From positions 219,321 through 283,320 of the forward strand of contig JAOZHT010000004.1 in assembly GCA_026014735.1 (NCBI GenBank): DNA of 64,000 bases, given 5' to 3'. The DNA comes from Candidatus Bathyarchaeota archaeon (GTDB lineage: Archaea; Thermoproteota; Bathyarchaeia; Bathyarchaeales; Bathycorpusculaceae). Position numbers and translations under genes: made by a program. The notes under the pieces are model-generated. The model did not search any database. It was not told where the DNA came from and worked only from the letters and a program-made list of their open reading frames with translations. Shown piece by piece: positions 23,444-32,892 of this stretch (its first letter is position 1; each line of letters opens with the position of its first letter).

Positions 23444-24783
23444 GGGGCGCCTCCCCGCAGAATGCTGCCCGCACCGCCCTTCGCCACCACTTCACCGTCC
23501 TCATAGACCAGTTGCCCCGCCACGAGGGTTTTGGCGACTTTGCCCCAGAGTTCCCAGCCGCTGTAGGGGCTGAATTTGGCTTTAGACTTGAATTTGGAGG
23601 CGTCCACCTTGTAGGGGCTGTAGTCTATGATGGTGAGGTCTGCGGCTTTGCCTTCTTCGAGGCGCCCGCGGTCGGTGAGGCCGTAGATTTGGGCGGGTTT
23701 CTCGGCGAGTAGCGCTATGACTTGGCTGAGGGCGAGGCGGTTTTTACGCACCATCGTAAGCATCAGCGGCAACGTGGTTTCGAGCCCGGGCACACCGACT
23801 TTGACGTCCCAGACGCTGCCTGCGGATTTCTCCTCGAGGGTGTGGGGAGCGTGGTCTGAGCCGATGGTGTCCACGGCGCCGGTTTCGATGCCTTTCCACA
23901 GTGCGTCCTGGTGGGTTCGGTCGCGCAGCGGCGGAGCCATAACTACCAGTGAGCCGTAGCGGGCGAGGTCGTCGCAGGTAAGCATGAGGTGGTTGGGGGT
24001 GACTTCGCAGGTGACGTTGCGCCCCGCGGCTTTAGCGTCCCCGATTACTTCTAAGCCGTCTTGGCTGGTGATGTGGCAGATGTGCAGGTGCACCCCGGTT
24101 TCGGCGCTGTGGCAGAGGATGCGCTGGATGGCTTCGAGCTCGGCGGTTTCGCTGTGGGCGCGGAGGTAGTCGAGGGGGCTATTTTTTTTGGCCTGCCGCA
24201 TTTTGGCTTCGTTCTGGGCGATTTCACTGTGGTCTTCAGCGTGGACCGCCAGCGGCAACTTTGCATCTGCGACGGCTTTGCATGCCTCCGCTAAGGCAGC
24301 GTCGTCGCCAAGGTTTAAGCCCCCGACTTGGCTGCCCATGAAAAGCTTGAAGCCCACTGCGCCCTGCTCCGCGATGGCTTTGACCTCGGGGAGGTCCGAT
24401 GGAAACTCACTGTAAAACCCAACGTTAACCAGGATTCTGCGCTCCGCCAACCCCATGCGATTACTCAGCCGCTTCGCACTCAGGGTGACGGGCTCATTGT
24501 TGGGCATATCCAGAACCGAAGTGAAGCCGCCTGCCGCAGCCGCCGCGGTACCAGAACCGAAGTCCTCCTTGTAGGCTTTGCCCTCGTCGCGTAGATGCAC
24601 ATGCTCATCGATGAGGCCCGGCAGCACCAGCAAACCATGCAGATCCGTTTTTTGGTCAGCGTGGGGCATATGGGTTTCTTTGCCGATTCTGTGGATTTTG
24701 CCTTCTTCGAGGGCTATGCTGCAGTCTACGATGTTGCCTTTAAGGTATGCTTTGGCGTTATGCAGGACGGAGTCAACAATCAC
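23440..24783 (-). CDS. pyrC: Dihydroorotase
   Basis: Amidohydrolase that cyclises carbamoyl-aspartate to dihydroorotate in pyrimidine synthesis. The metal motif DEHVHLRDEG (His-x-His) near residue 60, the substrate loop EDFGSGTAAAAAGGFTSVLDMPNN, the likely carboxylated lysine in VGFKLFMG, and later metal ligands in VHAEDH, CHIT and GSDHAPH are all present. Length (447) fits the archaeal/Bacillus class. Close relatives are allantoinase and hydantoinase; the MPNN and SDHAPH motifs favour dihydroorotase. No other pyr gene is adjacent; the Mut7-C gene overlaps its end. Confidence 0.9.
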   Translation of the reverse strand: MIVDSVLHNAKAYLKGNIVDCSIALEEGKIHRIGKETHMPHADQKTDLHGLLVLPGLIDEHVHLRDEGKAYKEDFGSGTAAAAAGGFTSVLDMPNNEPVTLSAKRLSNRMGLAERRILVNVGFYSEFPSDLPEVKAIAEQGAVGFKLFMGSQVGGLNLGDDAALAEACKAVADAKLPLAVHAEDHSEIAQNEAKMRQAKKNSPLDYLRAHSETAELEAIQRILCHSAETGVHLHICHITSQDGLEVIGDAKAAGRNVTCEVTPNHLMLTCDDLARYGSLVVMAPPLRDRTHQDALWKGIETGAVDTIGSDHAPHTLEEKSAGSVWDVKVGVPGLETTLPLMLTMVRKNRLALSQVIALLAEKPAQIYGLTDRGRLEEGKAADLTIIDYSPYKVDASKFKSKAKFSPYSGWELWGKVAKTLVAGQLVYEDGEVVAKGGAGSILRGGAP

Positions 24784-24851
24784 ATCTGTTCACGGCTAAA
24801 CAATTCGGGGGGTTTGCTAATATAAGTTGCTTGGAAAAGAAAAGGATGGGG

Positions 24852-26330
24852 TTAGCCCTTAACGACTGCCAGGGGCACGAGGCGAGCTACTTTGGTGGCT
24901 ATGCCTATGGCGTCGCTGACCTCCGCGACCATATCCACGTTTTTGTAGGCTGGGTCAGCTTCTTCGGCAAGCACGGAGGCGCTGGCGGCGCGGACCAATA
25001 TGCCCCGTTTCTCTAGGCTGCTTTTGATGTCTCCGCCCCAGAACTGGCGTTTAGCGGCGCTGCGACTCATCATGCGACCTGCTCCATGCGCGGTTGAGCC
25101 AAACGAAAGCTCCATGGCTTTCTCGGTGCCCACAAGCACCCAGCTGCTGGTGCCCATGCTGCCCGGAATCAAAACCGGTTGGCCCTCGCCGCGGTAATCC
25201 GCTGGCACATCAGGGTGGCCTTTGGGGAATGCGCGGGTGGCGCCTTTGCGGTGCACCCAGACCCTGCGTTTTACGCCATCGATTGTATGGTTTTCTGCTT
25301 TGGCGATGTTGTGGGCAACATCATAAACCAGCCCCAACCCGAACTTTTCAGCTTCCTGCCCATACACCTGCTGGAAGCTCTGGCGAACCCAGTGCATGAT
25401 GGCTTGGCGGTTACAGAAGGCATAGTTAACGGCGCAGGCCATCGCCTCAACGTAGTCGCGGGCTTCTTGGCTGCTGCCGGGTGCACAGGCAAGTTCACGG
25501 TCCGGCAGGCTAATATTGTATTTCTGGACGGCGTGCTCCATCACGCGCAGGTAGTCGCTGCAGACCTGGTGCCCGTAGCCGCGGCTGCCGCAGTGTATCA
25601 TAACGGTGACTTGGCCCTCATGGGTGAGTCCGAAGGTTTTGGCGGTTTGGGGATTAAAGATTTTGTCTACTTTCTGGATTTCTAGGAAGTGGTTGCCGCT
25701 GCCCAAGGTTCCGATTTGGCTGAGCCCACGGTTCTTTGCGACGCTGGAGACTTTGTCGGGGTTGCCGCCTTTCATCTGCCCGTTTTCTTCGCAGTGCGCG
25801 GCGTCCTCTGCCCAGCCTAAGCCGCGGTCGATAAGCCACTGCACGCCCTCCGTCGCCAACGTTTCAAGGTCGCTTCTTGACACCGTGAAGTCGTTGCGTT
25901 TGCTGCCTAATCCGGAGGGGACGTTGCGGAATATGGCTTCGGATAATGCGGGGAGTTTGGGGCGGATGTCTTTTTCGCTGAGGTTAGTTTGGAGGAGCCG
26001 GACGCCGCAGTTTATGTCGTAGCCGACGCCGCCGGGGCTGATTACGCCGTCCTCGTAGTCGGTGGCTGCGACGCCGCCGATGGGGAATCCGTAGCCCTCA
26101 TGCCCGTCGGGTAACGTGATGGCGTGCTTGTAGATGCCCGGTAACTGCGCGACGTTGCTGCATTGCCACAGCGTGCGGTCAGTCTGCATCTTCTCCAAAA
26201 GAGCCTGATTAGCAAAAACTACGCCTGGAACCTTCATGGCGGACTTGTACTTGGGTATCTGCCACATGTAATCGTTGATTTTCTCAAGGGGCACCCGCTC
26301 GGGGGCGCTTCGGCTTTCACTTTCGCCCAT
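24852..26330 (-). CDS. rtcB: RNA ligase RtcB
   Basis: GTP-dependent ligase that joins 2',3'-cyclic phosphate and 5'-OH ends in tRNA splicing and RNA repair. The 492-residue protein contains the metal/guanylation motifs PDGHEGYGFPIGG, GVGYDINCGVRLL (metal Cys), LGSGNHFLEIQ, MIHCGSRGYGHQV, HNIAKAE and the C-terminal STAHGAGRMMSRS around the guanylated His. It has no intein. The usual partner archaease is encoded 5 kb away (31234-31683), not next door. The ATG at 26330 is used; the first 20 residues are poorly conserved, so a later start is possible. Confidence 0.96.
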   Translation of the reverse strand: MGESESRSAPERVPLEKINDYMWQIPKYKSAMKVPGVVFANQALLEKMQTDRTLWQCSNVAQLPGIYKHAITLPDGHEGYGFPIGGVAATDYEDGVISPGGVGYDINCGVRLLQTNLSEKDIRPKLPALSEAIFRNVPSGLGSKRNDFTVSRSDLETLATEGVQWLIDRGLGWAEDAAHCEENGQMKGGNPDKVSSVAKNRGLSQIGTLGSGNHFLEIQKVDKIFNPQTAKTFGLTHEGQVTVMIHCGSRGYGHQVCSDYLRVMEHAVQKYNISLPDRELACAPGSSQEARDYVEAMACAVNYAFCNRQAIMHWVRQSFQQVYGQEAEKFGLGLVYDVAHNIAKAENHTIDGVKRRVWVHRKGATRAFPKGHPDVPADYRGEGQPVLIPGSMGTSSWVLVGTEKAMELSFGSTAHGAGRMMSRSAAKRQFWGGDIKSSLEKRGILVRAASASVLAEEADPAYKNVDMVAEVSDAIGIATKVARLVPLAVVKG

Positions 26331-26414
26331 ATTCTTTCACATTGCACAGAGTAGAAAGCCGATTAGTTAAACATTTACAACCAGACTCCAATCTCTTCAG
26401 CCTCGCGGTGACGG

Positions 26415-27401
26415 TTACTTTAGGATTTGGGCGAGTTTTTTAGCCGAAACTTGAAAACCGTAATCCAAGCGACAGAAAAGCCCCGAGTCTTTATCACGCA
26501 CGAGAGCGCGGCTATTCCTCATTATCACCATATGATTTCGCATCTGCAGCACCTTACGCATCAAGAGGCTTCTCTGAAAGAACCGTGGCTCAGCAAAATT
26601 GCGCAGGTTCATTTTCCGCTCGGTTTCCCGGCATTGGACACACAGAATGTCTCCGCATGAGTTAAGCGCAGGGTCAGCGCGTAGCATCGCAGATTGGTTT
26701 TCTAAAAAGTCGCTGGCAACCATTAAAACCGCGTCTGCCCCACCGATTTTTCCATGCTGCATAAACCCGAGGCGGTCAAGCCGGGGGACGAGGCGATGCA
26801 GGTTTTTCTCGCAGGGCGCATGCTCCCACACAAACAAACCTATTTCTCCCTGGACATTTCTGTACTGTACGCCACTGCGGAGGAACCGCGGCAGCCCCGC
26901 ATTGTACTGGGCTTCGTGGCGGATAGCGACGAGATTGTTGCCGTTTCCGATTGAAAGGTATTTGCCGTTAATCTGAGCCAGCAGACTGTAGGGCATATAA
27001 GGGCGGGCTTTTTCGTTGTGACTTTGGGTTAGGTAATGGGCGTTTTTTCCAAGAGCAACCACCGAGCAGGTTGGATGGAGGCTGCGCACTGCGGCTTTGC
27101 GTTTAAGCAGCATCTTTGGCGCTACCCCCGTGTAGGGCGGTGTTGTTTTGGGGTCAAAAACGTAATTTGACTGGATTTCGGAGGCGGGAAAAGATTGGGT
27201 GTAAGCATTCATCATTATGGTTCCCTGAGCGCCAACGGCCTGCAGCAAGGCATCGATGAATGTGTCTGCGCCGCCCTCTATGTAGCCTATGCTTTTAAGC
27301 GAAAGCGTAACCGCAACGGTGTCGCCTTCACTGAGGCCTATCCGCTTAAAATCATCTATAAGCCGCTCCCGGGTAACCACGGATGAAGTGTCAGGTTTCA
27401 T
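26415..27401 (-). CDS. AAC(3)-family N-acetyltransferase
   Basis: The first 240 residues match the aminoglycoside 3-N-acetyltransferase family: LIDDFKRIGLSEGDTVAVTLSLKSIG, then TIMMNAYTQSFP, a MLLKRKAAVRSLHPTCSVVALG block and GNGNNLVAIRHEAQYNAG, with the conserved HPT and catalytic His/Asp-type positions. The C-terminal third (CGDILCVQCRETERKMNLRN) contains a CxxC and differs from resistance enzymes. In archaea the family probably acetylates a different amine or amino-sugar. It directly follows the BKACE gene (the stop and start codons abut), so the two likely act in one pathway. Confidence 0.85.
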   Translation of the reverse strand: MKPDTSSVVTRERLIDDFKRIGLSEGDTVAVTLSLKSIGYIEGGADTFIDALLQAVGAQGTIMMNAYTQSFPASEIQSNYVFDPKTTPPYTGVAPKMLLKRKAAVRSLHPTCSVVALGKNAHYLTQSHNEKARPYMPYSLLAQINGKYLSIGNGNNLVAIRHEAQYNAGLPRFLRSGVQYRNVQGEIGLFVWEHAPCEKNLHRLVPRLDRLGFMQHGKIGGADAVLMVASDFLENQSAMLRADPALNSCGDILCVQCRETERKMNLRNFAEPRFFQRSLLMRKVLQMRNHMVIMRNSRALVRDKDSGLFCRLDYGFQVSAKKLAQILK

Positions 27402-28256
27402 TTAGGACAAGCCCAAAAGTTCCCTAGCTTCGCGGGGAGTCGCTATATCGCGTCCCAGTTCCTTGGCAACATTAACTATCCGCTCAACAAGCTTCGCGTT
27501 AGTCGCCAGCTCCTGCTTAGGATAATTGTAGTATATGCTGTCCTCTATGCCGATGCGTACATGTCCACCCATAAGGACGGCGGCGGCGTTGATTTGGGTT
27601 TGGAATCTGCCGATGCCGGTGGCGGACCAGTTAGACTCTGAGGGCAAAGAGTGAACAAGATATGAAAGGTCATTAATTCCCGCGGGTATACTGCCTAGAG
27701 AGCCAAGAAGCATACAGAAATGCATGGGCTTTTTAAGAAGACCCTTCTTGAAAAGGTACTTTGCGGTGTTAATGAACCCGGGCTCAAAAATCTCAAGCTC
27801 AGGCAGCACGTTGCGTTCCTTCATTAACGTGGCAAGTTTCTCTATGGTGCTTAGAGGGTTAACGCTGGGATGCTGGGGAAAATTCAGCGAACCCAAAGTC
27901 AAGCTTGCCAGGTCAGGATAGAGATCTAAAACTTCCGCTCGGTGCTCCACCTGCGGGTCAGTTCTGCCGCTGGTTGTGGCGCAGATGATAATGTCGGGGC
28001 ATTTCCGCTTGATTTCTTTAAAGATTTTTTCGAAAACAGCGACGTTACATGTGGGCTTGCCGGTTTCCTCATCCCGGGCATGAACATGCACAACCGAAGC
28101 GCCTAGTTTGTAGGCTTCGTAGGTGTCTGCTGCAATCTCCTCGGCGGTTATGGGCACGTGAGGAGTTAGGTCTTTAGTCGGAATCATCCCTGTTGGGGCT
28201 AAAGTAATTATCAGTTTATCGACTGGTTGAAAATCACAATCCCTGAAAAAATACAC
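27402..28256 (-). CDS. Beta-keto acid cleavage enzyme (BKACE, DUF849)
   Basis: Zinc enzymes of this family react a beta-keto acid with acetyl-CoA to give acetoacetate and a new CoA ester; the best-known member cleaves 3-keto-5-aminohexanoate in lysine fermentation. The 284-residue TIM-barrel sequence has KLIITLAPTG, PITAEEIAADTYEAYKLGAS, the metal motif VVHVHARDEETG, LGSLNFP and VRIGIEDSIYY. GTG 28256 keeps the full first strand. Substrate is not readable; no kamA, kamD or kdd gene is nearby, so lysine fermentation is not supported. An AAC(3)-type acetyltransferase follows in the operon. Confidence 0.9.
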   Translation of the reverse strand: MYFFRDCDFQPVDKLIITLAPTGMIPTKDLTPHVPITAEEIAADTYEAYKLGASVVHVHARDEETGKPTCNVAVFEKIFKEIKRKCPDIIICATTSGRTDPQVEHRAEVLDLYPDLASLTLGSLNFPQHPSVNPLSTIEKLATLMKERNVLPELEIFEPGFINTAKYLFKKGLLKKPMHFCMLLGSLGSIPAGINDLSYLVHSLPSESNWSATGIGRFQTQINAAAVLMGGHVRIGIEDSIYYNYPKQELATNAKLVERIVNVAKELGRDIATPREARELLGLS

Positions 28257-28353
28257 ATTGACACTATCCTGATATTTTAGCTACAGCTAACTTGGTAATA
28301 AACTATGTTCCTAAAGGGGAAAAGAAGGGTTACATATGGGCTGGTTAACGCAC

Positions 28354-29319
28354 CTATGGTTGCTTGCGCTCCGCATCCGTCCTTTTTGCATACTCGACAA
28401 AGCCCCGCAGGTCATTTTCCATCACAGTAACAGAATATACTGAGTGCTCACTAAAGTAGCCAGCAAGCCTACTCATAACCGGATCCTGTGCAAGAATATT
28501 TTCGCATATCTGCTTTTCATCAAGGTTAGCCTTAACCCCATCCAAAGCTACTTTAGCCCACAGTTTAAGCTGCGCCTTATAATCTTGAAGACGCTTAACC
28601 GCCTGATCAGCTTTTCCAAAATGGCTAAAGTAAAGCGCCGTCGGGTTTAAGCTAATCAACTTATCCAACGACGCCAACGCAGCCTCAAGATAGAAGGGAG
28701 GCGGCGCAGTGGGAACCACAACATCAAAGTCTGGATGATACGTGCCTGCTGCATCTCCAGGGAAAATGCCCATGTTGAAGGATTCCAGAAAACTCAAATT
28801 ATGGGAGGCGTGACCGGGAGTTTCAATGACTGACAATTTGCCGCCGCTGCCCAAGTCGAAGGTGCCCTCTGTAAGGGGGGTTATTCGATCTTGTGGAACT
28901 GGCTCGGGCTTACCGAAGAGGCCGGCGACGTAGCTTAGCACCGACTGCGCGGATGCCCAGAGACGATCCGGGTTAATGAGGTGGGGCGCCCCCTTCGGAT
29001 GCACCAGCACCTTTGCGTTGGGCAGATACCTCAATAGCGTGCCTGCTCCGCCGCCGTGGTCTAAATGAACATGTGTAACCGCCACGTATTGGATGTCTGC
29101 GGGTTTAATGCCTAGTTCATGCAACGCGGCGATTAGGTGAGGCACCGAGTTTGTGGGTCCAGACTCAACCAGCAGGGGTTTTGAGCCGCAGAGGATGTAG
29201 CTGCAGATAAGCTGCTTTATTCCGCCTGTTTCCAAATCAACTTGGTAGAGGTTCTTTCCGATTTTCTTTGTATGCAAAATGATTGCCCCGAACTGGAAAC
29301 AAAGTAGAGGTTGATCCAT
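28354..29319 (-). CDS. Metallo-beta-lactamase fold hydrolase
   Basis: The 321-residue protein has the metallo-hydrolase motif VTHVHLDHGGGAG (HxHxDH), a second His in ETPGHASHN and the bridging Asp in IFPGDAAG. The C-terminal part (after residue 220) is helical, with a YFSHFGKAD metal/active-site His, and resembles the glyoxalase II/hydrolase branch. Substrate unknown. ATG 29319 is chosen because the family match begins just after it; the frame runs on to 29421 without similarity. It is separated by 97 bases from the BKACE gene and may be transcribed alone. Confidence 0.85.
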   Translation of the reverse strand: MDQPLLCFQFGAIILHTKKIGKNLYQVDLETGGIKQLICSYILCGSKPLLVESGPTNSVPHLIAALHELGIKPADIQYVAVTHVHLDHGGGAGTLLRYLPNAKVLVHPKGAPHLINPDRLWASAQSVLSYVAGLFGKPEPVPQDRITPLTEGTFDLGSGGKLSVIETPGHASHNLSFLESFNMGIFPGDAAGTYHPDFDVVVPTAPPPFYLEAALASLDKLISLNPTALYFSHFGKADQAVKRLQDYKAQLKLWAKVALDGVKANLDEKQICENILAQDPVMSRLAGYFSEHSVYSVTVMENDLRGFVEYAKRTDAERKQP

Positions 29320-29474
29320 AAATATAGTCCGAAAATGGGAATAAAGAATTCTAATAACTAATTCCGATTTCCTAGCCTGATCAGCATCTGAAATATCGCT
29401 TTGACGGTAACCGAAAAGCATATCATGCGGACAAACTATAGGACAATGGGCCTTGTTGGATTGTTCAAGAGTAA

Positions 29475-30467
29475 ATGGTGAGTGAAACGGTCTTAGTTAG
29501 CGTTGTTATGTGTTCATATAACCACGAAAAATACATTTCTCAGGCTATAGAAAGCGTTCTAAACCAGACCGCCAGGGACCTTGAACTCATCATCACCGAT
29601 GACTGCTCCAAAGATTCTTCCCAAGAAATCATAGAAAGCTACAAGCAGAAGGATCCACGTGTCAACGCCGTTTTTCATAGAAGAAACATGGGCATAACCA
29701 AGACCCTAAATGATGGTTTAGGTCGAGTCCACGGCAAATACGTTTGCTTTTTAGACTCGGATGACCTCTGGATGGAAAACAAAATCGAAAAACAACTGGA
29801 GGTTTTAAGGCAAGATGATAGGAAAATCCTCTGGTCAGATGGAATAATAATAAATGATGAAGGCCAAAAAACAGGGCAGGTTTTCACAAAATTCCTAAAC
29901 GCCCCCCATAAGAAAAACGGGGACCTTTTTCAGCCTATGCTAAGAGAACAGTTTATTCTTCTACAAACCGTCATTTTGAAGGCAGAATACCTTAAGGAAC
30001 TCCAATTTGCCGATAATCTAGGGTACGTCAATGACCACCGTCTTTTGGTGGATTTAGCAGTTCACCATACATTCCGGTTTATGCCCGAGCACCTCGCGAA
30101 GTATCGCCTTCACCGAAACAACATAACCTTCCAAAAAGAAAAGGAATGGGCAAAAGACAAAATCAGGATACGCCGATACTTCCTCGATAGATTCTCAGAT
30201 AAAATGTCATCTAAAGCTAAAGCAGACATCAATTACCAAATCGGCTACTACCTATCGAGGCTCGATAAAAGAGAAGAGGCAAAAAAGTATTACCTGCAAG
30301 CCCTAAAAATCGATCACACACATACAAGCAGCGTTCTGTATGCCACACTTGCCTTAACGAGGGGCGACGGGTTATTGGGCGGGCTGATGCTGAATTCTTA
30401 CAACGGAGCAACAAGATTACTAGATACGCTTAAATCAGCAATTTATACCTCAACGATTCCCCAGTGA
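29475..30467 (+). CDS. Family 2 glycosyltransferase with helical tail
   Basis: A 330-residue protein with a GT2 domain (residues about 6-230): VSVVMCSYNHEKYISQAIES, ELIITDDCSKDSS, the acceptor region HRRNMGITKTLNDG and the DxD-type motif FLDSDDLW. The last 90 residues (NYQIGYYLSRLDKREEAKKYYLQALKI) form a TPR-like helical hairpin. There is no membrane helix, so it probably works at the inner face of the membrane in glycan assembly. It diverges from the metallo-hydrolase gene and is AT-richer than its neighbours, which may mean acquisition by transfer. Confidence 0.9.
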   Translation: MVSETVLVSVVMCSYNHEKYISQAIESVLNQTARDLELIITDDCSKDSSQEIIESYKQKDPRVNAVFHRRNMGITKTLNDGLGRVHGKYVCFLDSDDLWMENKIEKQLEVLRQDDRKILWSDGIIINDEGQKTGQVFTKFLNAPHKKNGDLFQPMLREQFILLQTVILKAEYLKELQFADNLGYVNDHRLLVDLAVHHTFRFMPEHLAKYRLHRNNITFQKEKEWAKDKIRIRRYFLDRFSDKMSSKAKADINYQIGYYLSRLDKREEAKKYYLQALKIDHTHTSSVLYATLALTRGDGLLGGLMLNSYNGATRLLDTLKSAIYTSTIPQ

Positions 30468-30583
30468 AAAAAGCGTGCGCAAGCCAAAAAAGCGCACCGC
30501 ACTAACCCAGCAGAGCCGCAGCATGATAAACCTTAATTATTTATTTTCTGTGTATTGCAGTCACTGATTAGGTGAAATTTAAG

Positions 30584-31237
30584 TTGAAAGGCATTATCTT
30601 TGGAGCGCCAGGAGCAGGCAAAGGCACCTATTCGTCGCGGTTGCAGGCTAAGCTTGGCGTAGACGTTATCGCTATGGGAGACATATTCCGTGAATCCGTA
30701 AAGCAGAACAGCGAGCTAGGCAGAAAAGTCAAAAGCTTCGTTGAAAAAGGCGCGCTTGTCCCCGATGAAGTCGTCATCGAAGTCCTCAAGGAACGACTCA
30801 GCCGCGTCCCAGCCGGCAAAGGCTTCATACTCGACGGGTACCCACGCACCATTCCCCAAGCAAAAATCCTCGAAGGCATCACCAAACTCGACGTTATCCT
30901 GCTGCTGGATGTCCCCGACGAAATCATCATCCAACGCCTCAGTTCAAGACGCATCTGCCGCAAATGCGGAGAAGTCTACAACATCCGCTTCCTCAAACCC
31001 AAAGTCGAAGGAGTCTGCGATAAATGCGGCGGCGAACTCTACCAACGCGCCGATGACAACGAAGAAGTCATCAAAAACCGCCTCCAAGTCTACAAAGACC
31101 AAACCGAGCCACTTATCGCATACTACAAGAAGAAGGGCATTCCATTCGTCGTCAGCGGAACCAAATCACTGGATGCACCACCCGACCCGATGGTTGCCAA
31201 GATGCTCGATGACCTCAAAGCCTTAGGCTTTGCTTAG
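30584..31237 (+). CDS. adk: Adenylate kinase with zinc-type LID domain
   Basis: Interconverts ATP + AMP and 2 ADP. The P-loop GAPGAGKGT lies at residues 7-15, the AMP site at GDIFRESVKQ and LDGYPRT, and the long LID carries four cysteines (CRKC and CDKC, near residues 125-155) for zinc, a layout common in bacterial enzymes and some archaea. The core continues with RADDNEEVIKNRL. TTG 30584 is the better start because GGTGA stands eight bases upstream; the GTG at 30572 lies within that site. It overlaps the convergent archaease gene by four bases. Confidence 0.95.
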   Translation: MKGIIFGAPGAGKGTYSSRLQAKLGVDVIAMGDIFRESVKQNSELGRKVKSFVEKGALVPDEVVIEVLKERLSRVPAGKGFILDGYPRTIPQAKILEGITKLDVILLLDVPDEIIIQRLSSRRICRKCGEVYNIRFLKPKVEGVCDKCGGELYQRADDNEEVIKNRLQVYKDQTEPLIAYYKKKGIPFVVSGTKSLDAPPDPMVAKMLDDLKALGFA

Positions 31238-31683
31238 ATGTCAAGGATGAACTCCAAAACAACCCGCTCAGGCTCGCAGATAACAACCATCCGGTGATAC
31301 GTCACCGCTTTAACTGCGACTTTCTGCGGGTGCCGTTTGGGGTTAAATTTTTCTCCCCATATCTTCGCTTTTATTTTAAAGCTCTCCCGGGATTCCTGCC
31401 AATCAAAAATCTCAAACCGCGAGTACAGCATGCCCTCGGTTTCAAACTTCACCAGCAAAGCCTCAAGCCAATTGTAGAGCAACGCATACTGGTCTTCGGC
31501 TTCCACCTCCAAGGTTTCCTCGGTTGTCTGCGCGATTTTGTCGCTTCTAGTCATGGTTTCAAACATGGCAAGCGCCGAGTTCTCGAATGCATGCTGCATT
31601 GAGGTGCCGAACGCGCGGACATACACATCAGCGGTGTGCTCTAAAAACTCGAATTTTCCAGCGAACTTTTCAAGCTTACTCAT
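31234..31683 (-). CDS. Archaease
   Basis: Accessory protein that activates the RtcB RNA ligase by promoting its guanylation. The 149-residue sequence shows the family pattern: FEFLEHTADVYVRAFGTSM near the start, with the metal-binding Asp, DQYALLYNWLEALLVKFE in the middle and VAVKAVTYHRMVV near the end. Start ATG 31683 has GGTGA six bases upstream. rtcB lies 5 kb away in the same genomic region and on the same strand. Confidence 0.94.
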   Translation of the reverse strand: MSKLEKFAGKFEFLEHTADVYVRAFGTSMQHAFENSALAMFETMTRSDKIAQTTEETLEVEAEDQYALLYNWLEALLVKFETEGMLYSRFEIFDWQESRESFKIKAKIWGEKFNPKRHPQKVAVKAVTYHRMVVICEPERVVLEFILDI

Positions 31684-31736
31684 TTAACTTCACCCGCAAG
31701 TAACAAGGAAGAAGAGGGGGAATAAAGCAGTATCTC

Positions 31737-32780
31737 CTAGAAGTACTGGCTTATTCTCGCGATGGCTGCCGCGGCGAGTTTAGCGCTGTCCTGCAGGTCG
31801 CGCAGGCTCATGATGGCTGCTGGGCTATGGATGTAGCGGGTGGGAACAGCTATGATGCCGCTTGGAATGCCTGCCCGGGTAAGCGAGATGCGTGCGGCGT
31901 CGGTGCTGCCCATCAAGCCGGATTCAAGCTGGAAGGGAATTTTCTGCTGCTCCGCCGAGTCAAGGAGCCACCGCAGAATCTTGGGATGAGTGATTAAGCC
32001 AGAATCACTCAACGTCACCGCTGGGCCCTTGCCGACTTTGATGGTGGTGTCGAATTCCCGCACACCCGGCACATCACCTGCAACGGTGACGTCAAGGGCA
32101 AGTGCAAGGTCAGGGTCAACCCCGAACGCCGCCGTAGCAGCGCCACGTAACCCAACTTCCTCCTGAACGGTTCCGACCGCGCAGACGGTGCAGTCGACAT
32201 CTTTCAGCAGCCGCATCGTTTCAACCATCACGGCGCACCCTGCACGGTTATCGAAGGCTTTACCCATAACCATATCCTTGCCTAACGGAGTATACTGGAC
32301 ATCAAAAGACACGGGGTCACCGACCGCTATACCCATATCGACGGCGGCTTGCTTGCTTTCTGCGCCCACATCGATAAAGAGGTCGTCGTAGGTCACGATT
32401 TTTTTGCGTTCCTCCTCTTTCTGGACATGCGGCGGCTTGGAGCCGATTACGCCGGGGTAAGCGGTTTTTTGGGTGTTAACAAGAACCTTCTGGGCAGGCA
32501 AGATTCGGTCGTCTATGCCGCCGATTTTGCTAAACTGGATAAACCCGTCTTTAGTTATGGTTTTAACAATCAACCCCACTTCATCCATGTGGGCAGCCAA
32601 CATGATTTTGGGTGCGTCGGCTTTGCCTTTTTTGGTGGCGATGAGGTTTTCCATGCGGTCAACTTGGACTGTGTCCACGAGGGGCTTGAGCATTTCTGCC
32701 AGTAAGTCGCGGACTTGGGTTTCTCTGCCTGTGACTCCGCAGGCGTTGGAGAGTTTCTCTATGTTCTGGTTTAGTGACAA
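31737..32780 (-). CDS. M42-family aminopeptidase (TET type)
   Basis: A metallopeptidase that trims peptides in the cytoplasm, typically as a dodecameric tetrahedron. The 347-residue protein has the two-metal ligand set in order: AAHMDEVG (His, Asp), GKAFDNRAGC (Asp), TVQEEVGLRG (catalytic Glu pair), LALDVTVAGD (Asp) and YIHSP (His). It is standard length. TTG 32780 is the start, with AAGGA upstream. Together with TldD/TldE it suggests active peptide use. Specificity cannot be read from the sequence. Confidence 0.93.
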   Translation of the reverse strand: MSLNQNIEKLSNACGVTGRETQVRDLLAEMLKPLVDTVQVDRMENLIATKKGKADAPKIMLAAHMDEVGLIVKTITKDGFIQFSKIGGIDDRILPAQKVLVNTQKTAYPGVIGSKPPHVQKEEERKKIVTYDDLFIDVGAESKQAAVDMGIAVGDPVSFDVQYTPLGKDMVMGKAFDNRAGCAVMVETMRLLKDVDCTVCAVGTVQEEVGLRGAATAAFGVDPDLALALDVTVAGDVPGVREFDTTIKVGKGPAVTLSDSGLITHPKILRWLLDSAEQQKIPFQLESGLMGSTDAARISLTRAGIPSGIIAVPTRYIHSPAAIMSLRDLQDSAKLAAAAIARISQYF

Positions 32781-32892
32781 TCAGTGTTCCTTCTTGTTTG
32801 TCTGCTAAAAGTGGATGAGCGTAATTATTAAACGGTTGCGGTTGCGAGGCGGCGTTTGGCTCAGGATGCAAATTGCTGGAAGAGCAGTGAGA

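Noticed and set aside
22946-24783. Idea that the Mut7-C protein and dihydroorotase form a functional fusion or pathway pair
   Set aside because: They overlap by four bases but show no functional relationship; operon fusion by chance is the simpler reading.
30584-31237. Possible zinc-finger fusion in adenylate kinase
   Set aside because: The four cysteines are the normal zinc-type LID of the enzyme, not a fused domain.
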